Of a stretch of 39,202 bases of DNA, positions 21,849-29,397 are shown one piece after another. The stretch's first letter is position 1. Every line of letters starts with the position of its first letter. Location: NCBI GenBank assembly GCA_017546455.1, contig JAFYWY010000072.1:1-39202 (forward strand). The letters are read 5' to 3'. This DNA is from Opitutales bacterium (lineage in GTDB: Bacteria; Verrucomicrobiota; Verrucomicrobiia; Opitutales; UBA953). The position numbers were made by a program, and so were the translations under genes. Under the pieces are notes generated by a model. That model did not search any database. It was not told where the DNA came from and saw only the letters and a program-made list of their open reading frames with translations.

Positions 21849-22844
21849 ATGGTATCCTACAAAGAACTCGGTTTGGTGAACACGAAGGAATTGTTCAAGA
21901 AGGCTCACGAAGGCCACTACGCGATTCCGGCGTTTAACTTCAACAACATGGAACAGATGCAGGCCATCATCCAGGCTTGCGTTGAAACCAAGTCTCCGGT
22001 GATCCTCCAGGTCTCCAGCGGTGCTCGCAAATACGCGAACCAGACGCTCCTCCGCTACATGGCACAGGGCGCTTGCGAATACGCCAAGGAACTCGGATTC
22101 GACCTCCCGGTCGTTCTTCACCTCGACCACGGTGACTCCTTCGAACTCTGCAAATCCTGCATCGAGTACGGCTTCTCCTCCGTCATGATCGACGGCTCCT
22201 CGCTCCCGTTCGAAAAGAACGTTGAACTCGCTGCTAAGGTCGTTGAATACGCCCACAAGTACGACGTCACCGTCGAAGGCGAACTCGGCGTTCTCGCCGG
22301 TATCGAAGACGAAGTTCAGCACGAACACTCCAACTACACGCAACCGGAAGAAGTCGAAGAATTCGTTAAGCAGACGGGCGTTGACTCCCTCGCTATCTCC
22401 ATCGGCACCTCGCACGGCGCTTACAAGTTCACGCCGGAACAGTGCACGGTCGATCCGGCAACGGGCCTCCTCGTTCCGCCGCCGCTGCGCTTCGACATCC
22501 TCGAAGAAGTCGAAAAGCGCATCCCGGGCTTCCCGATCGTTCTCCATGGTTCGTCCTCCGTCCCGCAGGAATACGTCAAGATCATCAACGAAAACGGCGG
22601 CGCGCTCAAGGCAGCTGTCGGTATTCCGGAAGACCAGCTCCGCAAGGCTGCTTCGCTCGGCGTTGACAAGATCAACATCGACTCCGACGGACGCCTCGCG
22701 ATGACGGCCGCGATCCGCCAGGTCTTCACCAAGACCCCGGCTGAATTCGACCCGCGCAAGTACCTCGGTCCGGCACGCGAAGAGCTCAAGAAGCTCTACA
22801 TGCACAAGATCAACAACGTTCTCGGCTCCGCCGGCAAAGCTTAA
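21849..22844 (+). CDS. fba: Class II fructose-bisphosphate aldolase
   Basis: Zinc-dependent aldolase of glycolysis and gluconeogenesis, splitting fructose-1,6-bisphosphate; 331 residues from ATG 21849. The frame opens at 21729, but the upstream residues do not fit the family. Features are 'IPAFNFNNMEQMQAII', the metal/catalytic segment 'HLDHGDSFE' (91-99, with Asp93 and His94), 'VEGELGVLAGIED' and 'ISIGTSHGAYKF'. Codon choice is markedly restricted compared with neighbours (many GTT, CTC and AAG), as expected for a highly expressed gene. It is divergent from parA across 166 bp and ends with a 7-nt-period repeat followed by a strong terminator. Confidence 0.95.
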   Translation: MVSYKELGLVNTKELFKKAHEGHYAIPAFNFNNMEQMQAIIQACVETKSPVILQVSSGARKYANQTLLRYMAQGACEYAKELGFDLPVVLHLDHGDSFELCKSCIEYGFSSVMIDGSSLPFEKNVELAAKVVEYAHKYDVTVEGELGVLAGIEDEVQHEHSNYTQPEEVEEFVKQTGVDSLAISIGTSHGAYKFTPEQCTVDPATGLLVPPPLRFDILEEVEKRIPGFPIVLHGSSSVPQEYVKIINENGGALKAAVGIPEDQLRKAASLGVDKINIDSDGRLAMTAAIRQVFTKTPAEFDPRKYLGPAREELKKLYMHKINNVLGSAGKA

Positions 22845-22847
22845 TTA

Positions 22848-22875
22848 AAAGCTTAAAGGTTAAAGCTTAGAGCTT
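22848..22875. repeat. 7-nt-period repeat, AAAGCTT family, after fba
   Basis: Four heptamers of consensus A[AG]AG[CG]TT run in register from 3 nt after the aldolase stop into the terminator A-run. Confidence 0.75.
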
Positions 22876-22915
22876 AAAAAAAGACGTTCCCGTGTTCGCG
22901 GGAACGTCTTTTTAT
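22876..22915. terminator. Terminator after fba (convergent)
   Basis: The stem GACGTTCCCG (22883-22892) pairs perfectly with CGGGAACGTC (22899-22908), with A-run and T-run flanks. It serves fba and possibly the converging minus-strand gene whose stop codon overlaps the T-run. Confidence 0.9.
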
Positions 22916-23430
22916 TTTACGCGTACGGAGAACCTCCGCCCGGAATTTATTCCTAAGAATTCGCGTCTTCTTGCAGCTCCCTCTTTGCTTCCCCGCGGCA
23001 AGCCGAAAACTTCTCCCGGGCGACTTGCCCGAGCCAGAAAAGGAGAAAGCAAAATATAAGCCTCCGTTACCCCATATCCGAGAAATAGAACCGCGCACAG
23101 TGTATCCCGCATTAACCCCGAATTAGCCGACAGCGAAAAGTAGCAGAAATCATAGACACACATCGCCAATAAAAGCACGGCTTGCCTCCGAAATGCCCCG
23201 ACAAACTTAAATCGCCACGAGCAGTAAAAGACCCCGATTGCCGCAAATGCCGTAAGTAGCGCCATAAGTCCTCCGAGAAGCGCAAAAAAGCCTCCCCAAA
23301 GCACACAAACAATGATACTCCCGAGAAACACGCGGCGGGAAAACATCGAAAAAAGGATGGTCCAAGGAAACAAAATCCACATCCCTAACACCAAAAATGC
23401 CGTAACCTGCGTCAAAAGATCTAATTCCAT
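22912..23430 (-). CDS. Small integral membrane protein, unknown
   Basis: Hypothetical protein of 172 residues with four or five hydrophobic helices (about 5-27, 33-52, 54-70, 82-100, 110-132) and a basic cytoplasmic-looking tail rich in Arg and Gly. I recognise no family. Codon use is less biased than in the neighbours. The start codon lies only about 12 nt past the T-run of the terminator at 23443-23481, so its promoter must overlap that terminator, or translation begins at Met17 or later. The gene may be poorly expressed or recently acquired. Confidence 0.55.
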   Translation of the reverse strand: MELDLLTQVTAFLVLGMWILFPWTILFSMFSRRVFLGSIIVCVLWGGFFALLGGLMALLTAFAAIGVFYCSWRFKFVGAFRRQAVLLLAMCVYDFCYFSLSANSGLMRDTLCAVLFLGYGVTEAYILLSPFLARASRPGEVFGLPRGSKEGAARRREFLGINSGRRFSVRVK

Positions 23431-23442
23431 GGTGCGATTATT

Positions 23443-23481
23443 GAAAAAAAAGGCGGAGCGCCATAGAAATCGCTCCGCCTT
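23443..23481 (-). terminator. Terminator of the second GDSL esterase
   Basis: The stem AAGGCGGAGCG (23450-23460) pairs with CGCTCCGCCTT (23471-23481). On the minus strand it is followed by a T-run, about 20 nt after the esterase stop codon. Confidence 0.88.
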
Positions 23482-23500
23482 GCTAAATCATATTTAAAAC

Positions 23501-24535
23501 TTACTTCCGCGCCGGAACGAATTTCACGCCGTTTGCGGACTTAATTTTCGAAGAGACCAACGGGAATGCAGGATCGAGCTGATCCTTTTCGCCGCCGAGG
23601 GCCACCGTAATTTCCTTGCCGGGGGCGATTACCGTCGCGTTTTCAAAAACGAAAACCGCAGCCCCGTTTCCGCGCAACGAGGCGCCGTCAAGCAGGATTG
23701 CCGTGTCGTGCGGGTTTTTCAAAACGATGGACGCCTTGTCTTTCGAGGGAACGCAGCTGGGTTGCGGATTTTTGATTTTAATGCCCGGCAGCTTCGTCGT
23801 CACCAGCTTCGCAAAGGTAAATTCCGCAATTCGGCGGGCGCCCGCGGCATTCGGATGCAGTCCGTCAGGGAGCATCATTTCGGGGTGCGCACAAAGCGGC
23901 GTATAAGCGTCAAAGCCGTGAAGCTTTTCCGTTTTCGTCAGCTTTTCGAGTAATTTTTGGGCTGTCGGGCGATTGGCCGCCGAGCCGTTATCGCGTGCGG
24001 GGAAAGAGAATTCGGGCTTAAAAACATTGCCCGGGAAAGTCGCCTTGCCGTCCGGACCGCGAAAATCCGGTGCAAGTTGCGTCCAAATGAAGACGGGGAC
24101 CTCCTTGCGGTTGCCGCGCCAATCCTTAATCAGGCGTGCGTAGCCTTCGGAGAAAAGCTTCGGATTCCACCAGGCTCCGGTATCGTTGATGCCGAGGTTG
24201 CAGATGTAAATATCCGCCTGCCATTCGCTCGCCGCCTTGTGTTCGACATTATCGCCGTACCAGCGCTTGCGGCCTTTTTCGCCGGGATAATCGCCGCAGG
24301 TCTTGCCCGGGTTGCCGAAATTGCGGACTTCGAAGTCTTTCCCGAGCAATTCGCCGAGCATCTTCGGGTAGTGAGACTTTTCGCGTCCGGGAATCAGATA
24401 GCCGAAGGTAATGGAATCGCCGACACAGGCGACTTTCGTCGGTTCAGCGCCGAAGGAGGAAGCCGTTCCTGCGAGAAAGGCGAGCAACGGAAGGGTTTTT
24501 CGGGAAATACGAGCAAAGAAATCGGAAAACTTCAT
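23501..24535 (-). CDS. Secreted SGNH/GDSL hydrolase
   Basis: Exported esterase-like protein, 344 residues from the ATG at 24535. The frame is open to 24649, but this Met begins a clear signal peptide (1-29, ending SSFGA); a Met six residues upstream is the alternative. The SGNH blocks are 'CVGDSITFGYLIPG' (Ser41), Gly in 'RNFGNPGKTCGDYP', 'NLGINDTGAWWNP' (Asn117) and 'LPDGLHPNAAGARRIAEF' with the catalytic Asp and His. A beta-rich region of about 80 residues follows the core. Proteins of this shape include sialate- and carbohydrate-O-acetylesterases; substrate unknown. It is a single gene closed by its own terminator. Confidence 0.88.
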   Translation of the reverse strand: MKFSDFFARISRKTLPLLAFLAGTASSFGAEPTKVACVGDSITFGYLIPGREKSHYPKMLGELLGKDFEVRNFGNPGKTCGDYPGEKGRKRWYGDNVEHKAASEWQADIYICNLGINDTGAWWNPKLFSEGYARLIKDWRGNRKEVPVFIWTQLAPDFRGPDGKATFPGNVFKPEFSFPARDNGSAANRPTAQKLLEKLTKTEKLHGFDAYTPLCAHPEMMLPDGLHPNAAGARRIAEFTFAKLVTTKLPGIKIKNPQPSCVPSKDKASIVLKNPHDTAILLDGASLRGNGAAVFVFENATVIAPGKEITVALGGEKDQLDPAFPLVSSKIKSANGVKFVPARK

Positions 24536-24647
24536 GGCCTGCGAGTTTGCCATGTGTCGGGCCAAAATCAAGGGAAAAGGCACGGAGACTTGACGAATAA
24601 ACGGAAGAAAGCGGGGTACCGGAAGCGGCAGTCCGGCAAGCGGGCAC

Positions 24648-24680
24648 AAAAAAAATCCCGCACCTTTCGGGCGGGATTTT
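24648..24680 (-). terminator. Terminator of the rpsU/small basic protein operon
   Basis: AAAATCCCGC (24652-24661) pairs with GCGGGATTTT (24671-24680). On the minus strand a T-run follows, 16 nt after the small basic protein stop. Confidence 0.88.
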
Positions 24681-24695
24681 GCGGGATGCCTGCGA

Positions 24696-24854
24696 TTAGG
24701 CTTCCGGACGCGTCTTCGGGAGGTTCGTCAAACGCGTGCGCGTTTCGGACCACTGGCCGCGCTTCTTGAGCAGGTCGATGCGTTCGAAGCGTTTGAGCAC
24801 GGTGCGGTTCGTGGAGCCTGCAGCGGCGCTCTTAAAACTGGCGTGTTGCGACAT
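24696..24854 (-). CDS. Small basic protein of Chlamydia/Verrucomicrobia type
   Basis: Protein of 52 residues. It begins MSQHASFKSA, contains 'NRTVLKRFERIDLLKKRGQW' and ends 'LPKTRPEA'. This matches my recollection of the small basic protein family TIGR04137, confined to Verrucomicrobiota, Lentisphaerae and Chlamydiae and thought to be ribosome- or RNA-associated. It has a strong ribosome site (AGGAAGGAGA) and lies 31 nt after rpsU, consistent with a ribosomal role. Its presence is the best taxonomic marker in the window. Confidence 0.85.
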   Translation of the reverse strand: MSQHASFKSAAAGSTNRTVLKRFERIDLLKKRGQWSETRTRLTNLPKTRPEA

Positions 24855-24885
24855 GGTATCTCGTCTCCTTCCTGATTAAGTGGGA

Positions 24886-25086
24886 TTACATGTTTTCGTA
24901 GCGCTGGCGAAGCATGTTGCTGAACGCCTGAGCTTTTTTCTTACGACGGCGTTCTTCGCACGGTTTTTCGAAGTAGCGCTTAGCACGAACGTCGCGAATG
25001 ATGTTTTCGCGGTCGAGCTTTTTCTTCATGCGGCGAAGCGCTTTGTCCATGCTTTCACCTTTACGAATCTTGATTTCTACGGGCAT
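24886..25086 (-). CDS. rpsU: 30S ribosomal protein S21
   Basis: Small, very basic protein of 66 residues with the S21 layout: 'VEIKIRKGESMDKALRRMKKKLDRENIIRDVRAKRYFEKP' followed by a Lys/Arg-rich helix. It is part of the 30S platform near the 16S rRNA 3' end. It is first in a two-gene unit with the small basic protein and divergent from rpmB across a 196-bp AT-rich gap. Confidence 0.95.
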   Translation of the reverse strand: MPVEIKIRKGESMDKALRRMKKKLDRENIIRDVRAKRYFEKPCEERRRKKKAQAFSNMLRQRYENM

Positions 25087-25207
25087 TGGATTGATTTGTT
25101 TGTTTTAAAATTTTTTGAAATTGGAAAATGTAAGATGCGAGCATGGATTTTTCACACCCCCGCGTCAAACATTTTTTGGCGATAAAATATTTTTCTCAAA
25201 AAAGTGC

Positions 25208-25236
25208 TTGCAATCCCCCCGCAATATGGAGATAGT
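25208..25236 (+). promoter_or_regulatory. Probable rpmB promoter
   Basis: TTGCAA (25208-25213), a 17-bp spacer and GATAGT (25231-25236) lie about 47 bp before the rpmB start. This is a sigma-70-like match by eye only. Confidence 0.4.
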
Positions 25237-25282
25237 TGAGCCTCAATTTTCAAAAACCAACCATTTTAACGAGAAAACTATC

Positions 25283-25513
25283 ATGTCACGAGTTTGCGCA
25301 ATCACAGGAAAACGTCCGACGAAGGGACGCAGCATCGTTCACAAAGGTCAAAGCAAGAAGAGCGGCGGGATCGGTCTCCAACTCGTCAAGCAAACGAAAC
25401 GCACGTTTAAGCCGAATCTTCAACGCATCCGCGTGAAACTCCCGAACGGCAGCATCAAGCGCCTCTGGGTTTCCGTCAAGGCTCTCAAGGCCGGACTCGT
25501 CGAAAAAGCGTAA
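25283..25513 (+). CDS. rpmB: 50S ribosomal protein L28
   Basis: Protein of 76 residues from ATG 25283; the frame is open from 25115, but the family starts at MSRVCAITGKRP. It continues 'GRSIVHKGQSKKSGGIG' and 'FKPNLQRIRVKLPNGSIKRLWVSVKALKAG', which is standard L28. Only one Cys (Cys5) is present, so it is the zinc-free type. It is transcribed alone and ends at a terminator about 25 nt after the stop. Confidence 0.96.
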   Translation: MSRVCAITGKRPTKGRSIVHKGQSKKSGGIGLQLVKQTKRTFKPNLQRIRVKLPNGSIKRLWVSVKALKAGLVEKA

Positions 25514-25538
25514 TCGCCTTTTCCACGTCTTCCTCTAT

Positions 25539-25576
25539 GAAAAATCCGTCGACGCAAAAGGTCGGCGGATTTTTTG
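25539..25576 (+). terminator. Terminator after rpmB
   Basis: AAAAATCCGTCGAC pairs with GTCGGCGGATTTTT (one G-U type pair) across the GCAAAAG loop, followed by a T-rich tract. The Lrp-type gene starts 40 nt later, so its promoter must be close by or overlap. Confidence 0.8.
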
Positions 25577-25615
25577 TTTTACCCTCTCCCCGAAAACAAT
25601 AAATTCATTTCCACA

Positions 25616-26095
25616 ATGAACAAAGTCCTCAAACTGATTCTTGAAGGCGAACAGCTTTCGAGCGAGCAAATGGCCCGTGTTCTCGAGCTTACGCCGGCCG
25701 AAGTCGAAGCACAGATTGCTCAGCTCAAAGACGAAAAAATCCTGCTCGGATGGCGCCCCGTCCTCAACCCCTCGTTTGACGAAGAAACGCGCGTACGTGC
25801 CGTTATCGAGCTGAAAGTCTCGCCGGAAGTCAGCGGCGGCTTCGACCGCGTTGCCGAGCGCATCAGCCAGTTTGACCAGGTGGAAAGCTGTTACCTGATG
25901 TCCGGCGCCTACGACCTGCTCGTCATCGTCAACGCCGACAATCTCTACAAGGTAGCCAACTTCGTTCACAACCGTCTCGCTCGCATTGACGGTGTTTTGT
26001 CCACGGGCACGCACTTTATGCTCCGCGCCTACAAGGAATCCGGTTACGCGATTGCGGCTTCCGAAGCGCCGGAACGCCTCCCCGTCACACAATAA
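25616..26095 (+). CDS. Lrp/AsnC-family transcriptional regulator
   Basis: Regulator of 159 residues from ATG 25616. The N-terminal HTH (about 1-45, 'LSSEQMARVLELTPAEVEAQIAQLKDEKIL') is followed by the RAM ligand-binding domain (about 60-140) with 'VESCYLMSGAYDLLVIV', the family's central G-x-Y-D-L signature. It probably senses an amino acid. The aminotransferase starts 23 nt downstream and is likely in the same transcript, so the pair may control or report amino acid levels. Confidence 0.9.
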   Translation: MNKVLKLILEGEQLSSEQMARVLELTPAEVEAQIAQLKDEKILLGWRPVLNPSFDEETRVRAVIELKVSPEVSGGFDRVAERISQFDQVESCYLMSGAYDLLVIVNADNLYKVANFVHNRLARIDGVLSTGTHFMLRAYKESGYAIAASEAPERLPVTQ

Positions 26096-26118
26096 GCAAC
26101 GCTCAAAAAAACATTAAA

Positions 26119-27282
26119 ATGAGAGATTTTCTGGCTTCCCATGTTCGCACGATGCCGAAATCCGGCATCCGCGATTTCTTTGCTATCGTTTCCCAGATGA
26201 AAGACGCGGTTTCGCTCGGTATCGGCGAGCCGGACTTCGTCACGCCGTTCCACATCCGCGACGTCGCCATCTCCGCGCTGGAACGCGGCCATACGAGCTA
26301 CACCGACAACCGTGGTCTGATTGCCCTGCGCAAGGAAATTTCCAAGTACGTCGCCGCCAATTACGGCGCGGAATACAATCCGGAGACGGAGATTATCACG
26401 ACGGTCGGCGTTTCCGAAGCCCTTGACGCCGTGCTCCGCGCGATTCTCAATCCGGGCGACAAAGTCATTTATCACGAACCCTGCTACGTTTCCTACTGCC
26501 CGTCGATTAAGCTCTGCCATGCGGAAGCCATCGCCGTTGAAACGAAAGCGGAAGACAAATTTGCCATCACGATCGAAGCCCTGCGCAAGGCTTGGCAACC
26601 CGGCGTCAAAGCCCTGCTCATCAACTTCCCGACGAATCCGACCGGCGGGACTGCCTCACGGGAACTGCTCGAAGAAATCGCAAAGTTCGCCATCGAAAAG
26701 GATATGCTCGTCATTTCGGACGAAATTTACTCCGAGCTCACCTTCGACGGCAACCACACCTCCATCGTCTCGATTCCGGGCATGCGGGAGCGCACGGTTT
26801 TCCTGCACGGCTTCTCCAAGGCCTACGCAATGACGGGCTTCCGCGTCGGTTACGCCTGCGGCCCGGCCGACATCATCGACGGTATTTTAAAAATCCACCA
26901 GTACGGCATTCTCTGCGCGCCGACGATTTCGCAGGAAGCCGCGATCGAAGCCCTGCGCAACGGCAGAAAATCCATGCTCGAAATGCGCGAAAAGTACCGC
27001 GAGCGCCGCGACTTCATCGTCCGCCGCTTCAACGAGCTCGGCCTTCGCTGCCACTCGCCGCGCGGATCGTTCTACGCATTTCCGGACATCACCTCGACCG
27101 GACTTTCCTCGATGGAATTTGCGAAGGGCCTCCTCAGCGCCGAACGCGTTGCCATGGTCCCCGGAACAGCTTTCGGTTCCTGCGGTGAAGGTTTCTGCCG
27201 CGCCAGTTTCTCGACATCCTACGCAAACATCGACGAGGCCTGCCTCCGCATTGAGCGCTTCCTGAAAAGCCTGAAGCACTAA
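26119..27282 (+). CDS. PLP-dependent class I/II aminotransferase
   Basis: Fold-type I aminotransferase of 387 residues in the aspartate/alanine/aromatic group. Cofactor residues visible are Asn173 in 'FPTNPTGG', Asp201 and Tyr204 in 'ISDEIYSEL', the Schiff-base Lys234 in 'GFSKAYAMTGFRVGY' and Arg242; the substrate-carboxylate Arg is expected in 'GFCRASFSTSY' near the end. The start 'PKSGIRDFFAIVSQMKDAVSLGIGEPDF' is typical of AlaT/PatA-like enzymes. Exact substrates are unknown. It follows the Lrp-type regulator and ends before a perfect hairpin. Confidence 0.9.
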   Translation: MRDFLASHVRTMPKSGIRDFFAIVSQMKDAVSLGIGEPDFVTPFHIRDVAISALERGHTSYTDNRGLIALRKEISKYVAANYGAEYNPETEIITTVGVSEALDAVLRAILNPGDKVIYHEPCYVSYCPSIKLCHAEAIAVETKAEDKFAITIEALRKAWQPGVKALLINFPTNPTGGTASRELLEEIAKFAIEKDMLVISDEIYSELTFDGNHTSIVSIPGMRERTVFLHGFSKAYAMTGFRVGYACGPADIIDGILKIHQYGILCAPTISQEAAIEALRNGRKSMLEMREKYRERRDFIVRRFNELGLRCHSPRGSFYAFPDITSTGLSSMEFAKGLLSAERVAMVPGTAFGSCGEGFCRASFSTSYANIDEACLRIERFLKSLKH

Positions 27283-27304
27283 AGCGCAAACAGGAAATTT
27301 GACT

Positions 27305-27344
27305 GCGGATAGCCGATAGGGAATTTGACTTATCGGCTATCCGC
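27305..27344. terminator. Perfect 14-bp hairpin after the aminotransferase
   Basis: GCGGATAGCCGATA (27305-27318) pairs exactly with 27331-27344 around a 12-nt loop, 22 nt after the aminotransferase stop. Only a weak T-rich tail (GTTTCTTG) follows, so it may be an inefficient terminator or an RNA-stabilising hairpin. Confidence 0.6.
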
Positions 27345-27425
27345 GTTTCTTGCCCCCGCTCCCGCACGAAAAGTTTTGCCGCTCGGGAAGAAAAAAACTG
27401 TAATGAGCCTTTAACTCCTTTTCCC

Positions 27426-29117
27426 ATGACATCAACAAGCAACACACCCGCAACGCCGGACAACGCCCCCGCAACCGAACAGGCGAAGTCCGGATTCCCG
27501 AAATCCGTTTTCTTCATCGTCGGTAACGAAGCCGGGGAACGCTTCAGCTTCTACGGAATGCGCAGTATCCTCACGCTCTACATCGTTTACGAGCTGATGA
27601 AGGATTCGGTCGCCAGCGGCGAAGAAGGATTGCGCGCAGCGGAAGACTACTCGACGATGGTCGGCCACCTCTTCACGATGGGGGTTTACTTCATGCCGCT
27701 TTTGGGGGCGTGGATCGCCGACAAATATTGGGGACGCTACTGGACGATTATCGTCATGTCGCTGTTCTACGTCCTCGGGAACGCAGTCCTCGCATTGACG
27801 GTCGGTTCTCAATCCGGGCTGATTCTCGGCCTCTCCCTCATCGCCTTCGGTTCGGGCGGGATTAAACCCTGTGTCTCGTCGTTCATGGGCGAGCAATTTT
27901 CGAAAGAACAAAGCCACTTCATTGCCCGCGCCTTCGGAATGTTTTATTGGGCCATCAACTTCGGCTCGTTCTTCGCGTTTTTGCTGATTCCGGTAATTAA
28001 AAACGAAATCGGATACGCCTGGGCCTTCGGGATCCCCGGCATCACGATGGGCTTGGCAACGCTGATTTTCGTCGCCGGCACCTCGGGCTATAAGCGCAAT
28101 CTGGGGGAATGGATCGGCGAACCCGCAGGCAAAACGCTCGGGCGCGTCCTCAGCTCCGCCCTCCTCTACGGTGCATTGCCGACCTGGTTCTTCTGCGCCT
28201 TAGCGCTTTTGACGAAACCCTTCGGCGGAACCGGCCTTGAAGCCCTGAGCTCCTGGATCGGCATCGAAGAAGGTCTCTGGGGCGAATGCTGCGTGCTGAT
28301 CGGTGCGGGGCTTGCCGCATTTGTCGCCGTTTCAATTCTTTTCGCGATCGCCGCATTCGTCCCGAAAGCGGTAATCGGCTTGGCCAAACAAGCGCATCCG
28401 GAAACAAAATCGACCGCCGAAAGCGCGCCCGCGGAAGAAGTTCCGATGAGCCTGGGCGAACGCTTCCGCTCGATCCGCGGCATTCTCCTGCTTTTCGCCG
28501 TGATTCCGGTGTTTTGGGCACTCTTTGACCAAATGACGACCACTTGGGTCCTCCTCGGCGGCGACATGACGGCAAGCAGCCTCTTCGGCTATCCGATCAA
28601 CACGGAAACGATGCAGAACATCAACCCGATTTTCGTGATGTCGCTCATCCCCGTTCTGTCGTTTTTCATCTATCCCGCGCTCAACCGCACGCGCTTCTTC
28701 AAGACGACGCCGCTGCGCCGCATGACGGTCGGGATGGTACTGGCGGCGCTCTCCTTCGTCATTTGCGGCTGGCTCCAAAGCTCCGTGGACGCTTCACTCG
28801 CCGCCGGCACGCCGACGATCTCCGTCTGGTGGATGGCACTCCCGTATTTCGTGCTGACGCTCGGCGAAGTGCTCTTCTCGGCAACGGGACTTGAATTTGC
28901 ATTCTCGCAAGCCCCCGCCGCCATGCGCAGTACGATCACGAGCCTGTGGAATCTGACGACGACCGTCGGTAACTTCCTCGTCGTCCTCGTTGTCGCCGTA
29001 ACGGTCGACTACTCCGAAGCCGATCGCTTCTATCTCTTTGCCGCGCTGATGCTCGCCGTCGCCGTCGTTTTCGGCATTTTCTCCGCCTTCTACAAATACA
29101 AAAGCATCAACGAATAG
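27426..29117 (+). CDS. POT/PTR-family peptide transporter
   Basis: Proton-coupled oligopeptide transporter of 563 residues with 12 or more membrane helices. The family signature is 'NEAGERFSFYGMRSILTLYIVYEL' at about 34-57; ExxERFxYYG in helix 1 is the proton-coupling motif, here with Phe for one Tyr. 'GDYLFGRYWTI'-type spacing is kept as 'IADKYWGRYWTIIV', and 'FGSGGIKPCVSSFMGEQF' is the PTR2 signature region. It imports di- and tripeptides across the inner membrane. It is a single gene between two hairpins. Confidence 0.92.
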   Translation: MTSTSNTPATPDNAPATEQAKSGFPKSVFFIVGNEAGERFSFYGMRSILTLYIVYELMKDSVASGEEGLRAAEDYSTMVGHLFTMGVYFMPLLGAWIADKYWGRYWTIIVMSLFYVLGNAVLALTVGSQSGLILGLSLIAFGSGGIKPCVSSFMGEQFSKEQSHFIARAFGMFYWAINFGSFFAFLLIPVIKNEIGYAWAFGIPGITMGLATLIFVAGTSGYKRNLGEWIGEPAGKTLGRVLSSALLYGALPTWFFCALALLTKPFGGTGLEALSSWIGIEEGLWGECCVLIGAGLAAFVAVSILFAIAAFVPKAVIGLAKQAHPETKSTAESAPAEEVPMSLGERFRSIRGILLLFAVIPVFWALFDQMTTTWVLLGGDMTASSLFGYPINTETMQNINPIFVMSLIPVLSFFIYPALNRTRFFKTTPLRRMTVGMVLAALSFVICGWLQSSVDASLAAGTPTISVWWMALPYFVLTLGEVLFSATGLEFAFSQAPAAMRSTITSLWNLTTTVGNFLVVLVVAVTVDYSEADRFYLFAALMLAVAVVFGIFSAFYKYKSINE

Positions 29118-29130
29118 GTAGAAAAATCAG

Positions 29131-29159
29131 TCTCTGCGCAAAATTTGATTGCGCAGAGA
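29131..29159. repeat. Perfect 11-bp hairpin after the peptide transporter
   Basis: TCTCTGCGCAA (29131-29141) pairs with TTGCGCAGAGA (29149-29159). No T-run follows. A smaller inverted repeat, GATTAAAC/GTTTAATC, lies at 29185-29208. Transcription end is more likely at 29250-29288. Confidence 0.6.
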
Positions 29160-29249
29160 AAGTAATTCCTATTTGTTAAGTATAGATTAAACAATACATC
29201 GTTTAATCACAGCTTTCTGCCTAGCGGCGGGAAATCTAAAACTTGGGTT

Positions 29250-29288
29250 GCGTTCCCGCAGATGCGTCTGCGGGAACGCTTTTTGTTT
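29250..29288 (+). terminator. Strong terminator before priA
   Basis: GCGTTCCCGCAGA (29250-29262) pairs perfectly with TCTGCGGGAACGC (29267-29279) around a TGCG loop, followed by TTTTTGTTT. Confidence 0.88.
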
Positions 29289-29294
29289 AGTAAT

Positions 29295-29350
29295 CGGTAA
29301 ACGGAGGTCAACAAACGGCAAGCGCTCACCGGGGAACAATCACCGGACCG
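29295..29350. repeat. Eight-unit 7-nt-period repeat
   Basis: A C begins every seventh base for eight units (29295, 29302 ... 29344), most units starting CGG or CAA/CGC. It lies directly after the terminator and 47 bp before priA. Confidence 0.7.
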
Positions 29351-29397
29351 CCATTTTCCTTTTACTTTGAGAAGCTAAATTTTTAAGGTCTTTGCAG

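Noticed and set aside
24855-25282. Possible tRNA or other structured RNA in AT-rich gaps near ribosomal genes
   Set aside because: No cloverleaf, CCA end or T-loop (GTTCRANNC) pattern could be found by eye here or in the other intergenic gaps.
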